A stretch of 9,787 nucleotides of DNA from NCBI GenBank assembly GCA_002329325.1, contig DCTX01000048.1, positions 65,452 through 75,238 of the forward strand, in the 5' to 3' direction. The stretch is from Anaerolineales bacterium UBA1429 (GTDB lineage: Bacteria > Chloroflexota > Anaerolineae > UBA1429). Positions 4,674-9,787 of this stretch are shown one piece after another (position 1 is the stretch's first letter; every line of letters begins with the position of its first letter). The notes beneath the pieces were generated by a model. The model was not told the origin of the DNA, searched no databases, and was given only the letters and a program-made list of their open reading frames with translations. The position numbers and the translations under genes are program-made.

Positions 4674-7217
4674 TCACTCGGCCCAGAGCACCAGGCCCGG
4701 GATGTGGGGCGTCGCCAGATCGGGGTGATGGGGCAGCACGCGGACGGTAAAGCCGCTCAGCCCGCTCTCGGCAAAGCGCGCCCTCACCTGGTAGAGCGAG
4801 TGCCCGCCATCATCGGCACCCTGGTAGGCCATGTCAATGGCATCGAACGCCTCGATGGCGCCGGTGGCGCCCGTGCGGCCCAGGCACACCTGAACGCACA
4901 CGTCGTCGGGCGTCAGCGCCCCCAGTTGCAGGCGGGCGCGGAACTCGATCTCGTCTCGCACCGTAACGTCGTCGCGGGCGCTGGAGGCGATCTCTACCAG
5001 ATGGATGCCTCCCCAGGCCGCTTGTAGGCGCTGCTGCCATTGCGCCAGCTCTCGGGCAGCCCGCGCGCCATCGGCATCCAGGTGCGCATACCGCTCCATG
5101 GCCGGCGTGTAGAGCTGATCCAGGTATTGCTGGAGCATCCGGTTCGTGTTGAAGCGCGGCCCGACGCTGGCCATAGAACGCTTGACCAGCGCCACCCAAT
5201 CGTGGGGCACGCCGTTGTTGCCGCGGTCGTAGAACAGGGGCACCACGTCCTTCTCCAGCAGATCGTAGAGCGCGTTGGCCTCGACCTCGTCGCCATAGGT
5301 ATCGTCCTGATAGACCTCGCCCTGGCCGATGCGCCAGCCGATCTCGCTGGCATAGCCCTCGTACCACCAGCCGTCAAAGGTGCTCAGGTGAATGGCGCCG
5401 TTCATGCAGGCCTTCATCCCGCTGGTGCCGCTAGCTTCCTGCCCCTGGCGCGGCGTATTCAGCCAGACGTCCACGCCCTGCACCAGCGAGCGCCCCAGGG
5501 CCATATCATAGTCCTCGAGGAACACGATGCGATCGCGCAGGTCGGGGCGGCGGCAGGCGTGCACCAGGTTGCGGATCAGCTCCTTGGCCGGGTTGTCCTC
5601 GGGATGGGCCTTGCCCGCAAAGAGGATCTGCACGGGGCGATCCTTCTGGTTCAGGATGCTGGAAAGCCGCTCCAGGTCGTGAAAGAGCAGCAGGGCGCGC
5701 TTGTAGGTGGCAAAGCGCCGCGCAAAGCCGATGGTCAGCGCCTTGGGGTCCAGCACGCCGGAGGCGCGGGCGATGTCGCTCTGGCTAGCGCCCCGGCGGG
5801 CCAACTGGGCCGTGGCGCGGCGCCTCGCAGCGCCCACCAGCCTCTCACGGCGCCGCTCGTGGGTCTGCCACAGCTCCTCATCGGGGATGCGCTCGACCCT
5901 GGCCCAGAGCGCGGCGTCGGCGGGATCGGATTGCCAGCGCGGCCCCAGGTAACGCAAGAGCAGGTTGGCCATATCACGAGAGACCCACGTCGGCGGATGG
6001 ATGCCGTTGGTGATGGCGCCGATGGGCACCTCGCAGGCGGGCGTGCCCGGCCACAGGTTCTGCCACATCTTGCGCGCGATCTCCCCGTGGAGCGCGCTGA
6101 CGCCGTTGGCCGCCGAGGAGAGGGAGAGGGCCAGCACTGCCATGGAGAAGGGCTCCTCGGCAGGGGCCTGGGGCGGGCGCCCCAGCGCCATAAAGCGGTC
6201 CCGGCTCACCCCCAGCAGGCTCATCCACTCGCCCAGGTAGCGATCGACCAGATAGGGCGGAAACAGGTCGATGCCCGCCGGCACGGAGGTATGGGTGGTA
6301 AAGACATTGCCGGCGGCGGTCAGCGTCAGGGCCTCCTCAAAGGCGAGGCCGTAGCGCTCCATGGCGATGCGGATGCGCTCCAGCCCCAGGAAGGCCGAAT
6401 GACCCTCGTTCATGTGGCAGATGGTGGGCTCGATGCCCACGGCCTGCAACGCCCGCATGCCGCCCACCCCAAGAAGGATCTCCTGGCGGATGCGCATGTC
6501 CTTGTCGCCAGAATAGAGCTTGCTGGTGATCTGGCGATCCTCGGGCGCGTTCTCGGGGATGTTGGTATCCAGCATGTAGAGGGGCACTCGCCCCACCTGC
6601 ACGCGCCAGATCCGCGCGCGCACCTCGCGCTCCGGGTAGCGTACCGAGATGGTCACCGGCGCGCCGGAGGCGTCACGCTGCAGGCGGATGGGCATGTTGT
6701 GGAAATCGTTGGTGGGATAGGTCTCTTGCTGCCAGCCATCGGCGTTCAGGTACTGCCGAAAGTACCCCTCCTGATAGAGCATGCCCACCCCCACCAGGGG
6801 CAGGCCCATGTCGCTGGCGGTCTTGAGGTGATCGCCCGAGAGCACCCCCAGGCCGCCGGAGTAGATCGGCAGCGCCTCGCTCAGGCCGTACTCCATGGAA
6901 AAGTAGGCGACGACGCGCCCACCCGAGAGGTCCGTCGCGCTGGCCATATAGTCCAGCAGGTCGCGGTAGACGCGATCCATGTGCGAGAGGAACCCCTCAT
7001 CCTGGCTCATATCGTCCAGCCGCTCCTGAGACACCTGCCCCAGGATCGCGACGGGGTTGTGGCGTGTGGCCTCAAAGAGGTCTGCATCCAGGCGGCGGAA
7101 CAGGTCCACGGCGTCCCGGTTCCACGACCACCAGAGGTTGTGAGCGATCTCGCCCAGCGGTTCGAGGCGCTTGGGCAACGAAGGGATTACGTTAAGGGTT
7201 CGAAAGGGTCGCAGCAT
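4674..7217 (-). CDS. glgP: Alpha-glucan (glycogen) phosphorylase, DUF3417-containing type
   Basis: An 847-aa GT35 enzyme that cleaves alpha-1,4-glucan with phosphate to give glucose 1-phosphate, using pyridoxal phosphate. Residues about 10-110 are the DUF3417 N-terminal domain (LGEIAHNLWWSWNRDAVDLF). The catalytic core follows: VVAYFSMEYGLSEALPIYSG, CHMNEGHSAFLGLERI, THTSVPAGIDLFPPYL, IGFARRFATYKRALLLF, ILFAGKAHPEDNPAKELI, and EASGTSGMKACMNGAIHLST, where K602 should carry the PLP. A tail of about 100 residues, rich in predicted beta strands, ends the protein. Domain order and length match the bacterial/archaeal DUF3417 subfamily, not the classical E. coli GlgP. ATG 7217 is chosen because GGAG lies five bases upstream and because longer in-frame starts (TTG 7280, ATG 7253) fall in or upstream of the promoter. 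It appears monocistronic, with its own promoter and no clear terminator. Its product would feed the glycolysis that supplies NADH. Confidence 0.96.
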   Translation of the reverse strand: MLRPFRTLNVIPSLPKRLEPLGEIAHNLWWSWNRDAVDLFRRLDADLFEATRHNPVAILGQVSQERLDDMSQDEGFLSHMDRVYRDLLDYMASATDLSGGRVVAYFSMEYGLSEALPIYSGGLGVLSGDHLKTASDMGLPLVGVGMLYQEGYFRQYLNADGWQQETYPTNDFHNMPIRLQRDASGAPVTISVRYPEREVRARIWRVQVGRVPLYMLDTNIPENAPEDRQITSKLYSGDKDMRIRQEILLGVGGMRALQAVGIEPTICHMNEGHSAFLGLERIRIAMERYGLAFEEALTLTAAGNVFTTHTSVPAGIDLFPPYLVDRYLGEWMSLLGVSRDRFMALGRPPQAPAEEPFSMAVLALSLSSAANGVSALHGEIARKMWQNLWPGTPACEVPIGAITNGIHPPTWVSRDMANLLLRYLGPRWQSDPADAALWARVERIPDEELWQTHERRRERLVGAARRRATAQLARRGASQSDIARASGVLDPKALTIGFARRFATYKRALLLFHDLERLSSILNQKDRPVQILFAGKAHPEDNPAKELIRNLVHACRRPDLRDRIVFLEDYDMALGRSLVQGVDVWLNTPRQGQEASGTSGMKACMNGAIHLSTFDGWWYEGYASEIGWRIGQGEVYQDDTYGDEVEANALYDLLEKDVVPLFYDRGNNGVPHDWVALVKRSMASVGPRFNTNRMLQQYLDQLYTPAMERYAHLDADGARAARELAQWQQRLQAAWGGIHLVEIASSARDDVTVRDEIEFRARLQLGALTPDDVCVQVCLGRTGATGAIEAFDAIDMAYQGADDGGHSLYQVRARFAESGLSGFTVRVLPHHPDLATPHIPGLVLWAE

Positions 7218-7222
7218 GATAA

Positions 7223-7226
7223 CTCC
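7223..7226 (-). promoter_or_regulatory. Ribosome binding site deciding the glgP start
   Basis: GGAG on the minus strand lies five bases upstream of ATG 7217-7215. It supports a start that removes 21 residues from the longest open frame. The resulting N-terminus, MLRPFRTLNVIPSLP, fits the family. Confidence 0.6.
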
Positions 7227-7251
7227 AGAGGTTGATTGGCTTGCCCGGCGC

Positions 7252-7280
7252 ATTATAGCTGCGAACGAACTGACGGCCAA
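7252..7280 (-). promoter_or_regulatory. Probable promoter of glgP, with palindrome over the -35
   Basis: A perfect -10 TATAAT (7257-7252) lies 17 bp from a -35-like TTGGCC (7280-7275; 4 of 6 to TTGACA). The expected transcription start is near 7245, giving a leader of about 28 nt that includes the GGAG ribosome site. A perfect 10-bp palindrome GCCAATTGGC (7276-7285) overlaps the -35 and could be an operator or half of one, but it is short. Confidence 0.65.
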
Positions 7281-7357
7281 TTGGCGCGCCGGCGCTCACG
7301 GGCGCCCCACGGGCGTGCCCTCTCCCGACCCGGGCATGCGCGCCCTCATGGGCAGAC

Positions 7358-7389
7358 CGGGGGGGGGCGCCCGCGGGCGGTCCCCCCCG
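7358..7389. repeat. G/C-only inverted repeat downstream of the disulfide oxidoreductase gene
   Basis: On the plus strand a run of nine G (7359-7367) and a run of seven C (7382-7388) flank a perfect 10-bp palindrome GCCCGCGGGC (7369-7378). Together they could fold into a very stable hairpin lying 24 bases after the disulfide oxidoreductase stop. No T-run follows on the minus strand, so it is not a classical intrinsic terminator. It may block 3' exonucleases, act as a factor-dependent pause, or form a G-rich structure. The rest of the gap (7218-7412) holds the glgP promoter and ribosome site, and nothing else that I recognise. Confidence 0.5.
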
Positions 7390-7412
7390 ACGTGGCGAGT
7401 TCACGCAGCGGC

Positions 7413-8120
7413 TCAGGTGGCCTCGAGCTCGCCCTCAAAGCCCTGCATCAGGCGAGCGACCTCTTCGGAGGTCATCTTGCCCACGGCCTCCAGCACCTTG
7501 GCGACCACCAGGCTGGCGGGCGCCGCCCCCTCCAGCTCGGTCTTTTCGTTGATGACCGTCTTGGGCACGGCCATCACGCCGTAGCGGTTGGCCAACTGGG
7601 GGAACTCGACCGATTCCACCATGTCGGCGGTGATCTGATCGCTGGCCATGGCGAGGGCATGGGCAGCTCGCACGGCCGCCGGGCAGTAGGGGCAGGTCGG
7701 CGTGATAAAGACCTGCATGTGCACCGGCTCCTGCACCTGGGCCAACTGCGCCAGCACCTCCTCGGGCAGGCCGTGGGCATCGTTCGATACGGCGACGATG
7801 TCCTCGATCAACGTGTTGAATTCGTAGCCCGAAGGGATGCCGTAGAAGCGGATGCCATAGTCCTTGGCCCCCATGACCACCGCGGCGGGGATGCGCCGGA
7901 TGCCATAGGCCTCGGCCACCTCCTTGTCGGTGATCAGGTTGTAGACCTGCAGCTCGATCTTGTCCGAAAGGGCCGCCACTTCCTCCATCAACTGCTGGGT
8001 CTCCCGACAGAACTGGCAGGAGATGGTCTGGGTGAACAGCTTGATGGTGACGGGCCCGGTCAGCCCTTTCTTCAAGTAATCCTCCAGAAAACGCCTGTCT
8101 TTGTCGCTGAGCATGGGCAT
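7413..8120 (-). CDS. Tandem-thioredoxin-fold protein disulfide oxidoreductase (glutaredoxin-like)
   Basis: A 235-aa cytosolic thiol-disulfide exchange protein with two fused thioredoxin folds, like the archaeal and thermophile protein disulfide oxidoreductase (PDO, GlrX-arch family). The first fold (about 20-110) has active site C35-Q-F-C38 and the cis-proline motif RRIP78. The second (about 130-225) has C143-P-Y-C146 and AVP186. Both CXXC sites are intact; as I recall for the family, the C-terminal CPYC is the main redox site. There is no signal peptide or membrane segment. The start ATG 8120 has AGGAGG (8128-8133) seven bases upstream. That ribosome site overlaps the stop codon of the GH2 gene, 11 bp before this start, so the two genes are likely cotranscribed. 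Nothing links it directly to the glycosidase; it may simply serve general thiol homeostasis, possibly with a thioredoxin reductase elsewhere. Confidence 0.9.
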   Translation of the reverse strand: MPMLSDKDRRFLEDYLKKGLTGPVTIKLFTQTISCQFCRETQQLMEEVAALSDKIELQVYNLITDKEVAEAYGIRRIPAAVVMGAKDYGIRFYGIPSGYEFNTLIEDIVAVSNDAHGLPEEVLAQLAQVQEPVHMQVFITPTCPYCPAAVRAAHALAMASDQITADMVESVEFPQLANRYGVMAVPKTVINEKTELEGAAPASLVVAKVLEAVGKMTSEEVARLMQGFEGELEAT

Positions 8121-8131
8121 CGGAAAACCTC

Positions 8132-9787
8132 CTACTCTTGTTCTATAGCCGCCGGCTGGCTATTGATGGCGTGCAGGACGGCCGGGTCGAACTTGGCCCG
8201 GCGCTCGTAGGTGTAGAGGCCGTTGACCTCCTGCTCGATATCGTAGAGCTGGGTGTAGCACAGAGCGCACATGCGCGGGTGGCGCAGCAGCGCCTCCGTC
8301 AGGGCGCGGTAGCGGGCCAGGAACGCCTCGGGGCTCTGGGGGCGCCCCGATTCGCCGCCATAGCCCCAGCCCCGGTCGTCTTGCTGGCCGGGGTTCCACC
8401 AGATGCCGCCGTACTCGCTGACGAAATAGGGCTGCCCCTCATGGGCGGCATCCAGATCGGGCCGATTGCGGAAGGGCTCGCCGCCCTCTGCCAGCGCTGC
8501 AAAGGCGCCGGCGAACGTCTCGGGGTTCTGGTCATAGTTGTGCACGTCATAGATATCGGTCTCGACATGCTGGTAACCGCTGGTGTCGATCACCGGGCGG
8601 GTGCGATCCAACGCCTTGCTGGCGCGATAGACGCCCCGGATTACCCCCGCATCCTGATCGCGCTGGGTTTCGTTGAACGGGCACCACCCCACGACGCTGG
8701 GATGGCTATAATCGCGGTGCATGGCTTCGAGCCACTGCGGCAAAAAGACCTCCAAGGCGCGGGGATGGCTAACGTCCAGCCCCCAGTTGGGGAACTCGTC
8801 CCACACGAGGTAGCCCATGCGGTCGGCCCAATAGAGGAAACGCGGCTCGAACAGCTTCTGATGGAGGCGCGCGCCGTTGAACCCCAGCCCCTGGGAGATG
8901 GCGATGTCGTTGCGTAGCGCCTCGTCGTCGGGCGCGGTATAGATGCCATCTGGGTAGTAGCCCTGATCCAGCACGAGGCGCTGGAACACCGGCTCCCCAT
9001 TCAGCAAGATGGCCCGCTCCGAGAGGCCCACCGAGCGCATCCCAAAGTAGCTCTGGACCTCATCCCTGGAGCCGCCCTCCGTCTCCAGCGTCAAGGTCAG
9101 GTCGTAGAGGGTGGGCCGGCCCGGCGCCCAGGTCTCGATGGCGTCCAGGGGGAGCACCGAGGTCGCCTGGCGCCCCGCAAAGGGCACCGACAGGCTGCCC
9201 ACGGGTTGGCCGTCCAGGGTCGCCGCGGCCGCCAGCCGCCCCCTGGCCGAGGCGCCGCCCACCGTCGCCTCGATCAGCAACTGGCCCGCCTCCACCAGGG
9301 GCGTCAGGCGCAGGCCCGCCAGGTAGCTGGCGGGGACGGGCTCCAGCCACACGGTCTGCCAGATGCCCGTGGTCCGAGTGTAGTGACAGCCGAAGTTGCC
9401 GTACCGTTGGGACTGCTTGCCGACGGGCTTGAACGCGCGCGTATCGTCCTGCGCGCGCACGACGATCGTCAGCGGCCGCCCGGGCTCGGCGATGCCCTCG
9501 AGGTCGCAGGTAAAGGGGGTGAACCCGCCGCGGTGCCGCCCGACCTGCACGCCGTTGACCCACACGGTCGCGTCGTAGTCCACCGCCTGGAAGTGGAGCA
9601 GCACGGTATAGTCCTCGCGCGCCCACGACTCCGGCACGGTGATCGTGCGGCGGTACCAAACGGCCTTCATGAAGTCCGTATGCGCCACCCCGGAGAGTTC
9701 GGACTCGGGCGCGAACGGCGCGATGATGCGGTCGGTCAGCGGTCGCTCGAGCAGCCCCCGCTCGAGGCCGCTGTCGCCGGCGTCGAT
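8132..9787 (-). CDS. Glycoside hydrolase family 2 (beta-galactosidase/glucuronidase-like), 5' end outside window
   Basis: The last 551 residues of a GH2 enzyme, a retaining beta-glycosidase acting on galactosides, glucuronides, mannosides or similar. The frame is open to the window edge. Its first 33 visible codons include the conserved IIAPFAPESELSG that precedes HTDFMKAVWYRRTITVP, so the true start lies beyond 9787. Domains: jelly-roll sugar-binding (about 1-165, with VWVNGVQVGRHRGGFTPF and YTRTTGIWQTVWLEPVP), Ig-like (about 165-265), then the TIM barrel. By family rule the acid/base is E373 of the fragment (WCPFNETQRD) and the nucleophile is E458 (YFVSEYGG). The C-terminus stops soon after the barrel, so this is the compact form without the extra C-terminal domains of LacZ. 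Substrate cannot be told from sequence alone, and whether it is secreted cannot be judged without the N-terminus. Confidence 0.94.
   Translation of the reverse strand: MDAGDSGLERGLLERPLTDRIIAPFAPESELSGVAHTDFMKAVWYRRTITVPESWAREDYTVLLHFQAVDYDATVWVNGVQVGRHRGGFTPFTCDLEGIAEPGRPLTIVVRAQDDTRAFKPVGKQSQRYGNFGCHYTRTTGIWQTVWLEPVPASYLAGLRLTPLVEAGQLLIEATVGGASARGRLAAAATLDGQPVGSLSVPFAGRQATSVLPLDAIETWAPGRPTLYDLTLTLETEGGSRDEVQSYFGMRSVGLSERAILLNGEPVFQRLVLDQGYYPDGIYTAPDDEALRNDIAISQGLGFNGARLHQKLFEPRFLYWADRMGYLVWDEFPNWGLDVSHPRALEVFLPQWLEAMHRDYSHPSVVGWCPFNETQRDQDAGVIRGVYRASKALDRTRPVIDTSGYQHVETDIYDVHNYDQNPETFAGAFAALAEGGEPFRNRPDLDAAHEGQPYFVSEYGGIWWNPGQQDDRGWGYGGESGRPQSPEAFLARYRALTEALLRHPRMCALCYTQLYDIEQEVNGLYTYERRAKFDPAVLHAINSQPAAIEQE

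Noticed and set aside
5040..7235. A 731-codon open frame on the plus strand, antisense to glgP
   Set aside because: Its frame is the mirror of a GC-rich gene with strong third-position bias, its protein is a repetitive mix of G, A, H, Q, R and V with no recognisable motif, and glgP on the other strand is unmistakable.
7236..8210. A 324-codon plus-strand frame antisense to the disulfide oxidoreductase gene
   Set aside because: The minus-strand PDO has two intact CXXC folds and a strong ribosome site; the plus-strand product is low-complexity G/H/L/D sequence.
9686..9688. GTG 9688 as the true start of the GH2 gene
   Set aside because: The frame continues open to the window edge and encodes the conserved PFAPESELSG segment directly upstream, so the gene is truncated by the window and does not start here.

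Overview
This is a high-GC bacterial window in which every gene I can support lies on the minus strand, so transcription runs from high to low coordinates. There are ten protein genes and no RNA genes, insertion sequences or CRISPR arrays. The gene content and GC-rich codon use (a NuoE/HndB/NuoF electron-transfer set with DRTGG, PHP and ATPase accessory genes, a DUF3417-type glycogen phosphorylase, a two-domain protein disulfide oxidoreductase and a GH2 glycosidase) suggest an anaerobic or facultative fermenter. Chloroflexota (Anaerolineae-like) is my best guess, but no phylogenetic marker is present and this is inference.

Layout in transcription order. (1) 9787-8132: a GH2 glycoside hydrolase cut by the window's right edge. 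Eleven bases later comes a tandem-thioredoxin-fold protein disulfide oxidoreductase (8120-7413). (2) 7412-7218: an intergenic stretch with a G/C-only inverted repeat and a promoter for the next gene. (3) 7217-4674: alpha-glucan (glycogen) phosphorylase. (4) 4673-4524: an intergenic region with a consensus promoter (TTGACA, 18 bp, extended TATAAT). An 18-bp inverted repeat resembling a Rex site, and also a CRP/FNR-type site, covers its -10 box. (5) 4523-1: a tight operon in the order DRTGG protein, CBS-pair/ATPase fusion, second DRTGG protein, PHP phosphoesterase, NuoE, stand-alone HATPase, HndB-like [2Fe-2S] protein, and NuoF (cut by the left edge).

How the genes may work together. NuoE, HndB and NuoF are the NAD(P)H/FMN and [2Fe-2S] electron-entry subunits of a soluble NAD-linked complex. 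With these accessory genes the usual partner is an [FeFe]-hydrogenase catalytic subunit (HydA/HndD), as in NADP-reducing or electron-bifurcating hydrogenases. That subunit is not in the window and should lie just beyond position 1. The five genes that are not electron carriers (two DRTGG, CBS-HATPase, PHP, HATPase) form an uncharacterised nucleotide-sensing and signalling module in the same transcript. Glycogen phosphorylase upstream would feed sugar phosphate into glycolysis, whose NADH such a hydrogenase would re-oxidise. The Rex-like site, if real, would tie operon expression to the NADH/NAD+ ratio. The most noteworthy items are this signalling module and the operator-covered promoter in front of it.
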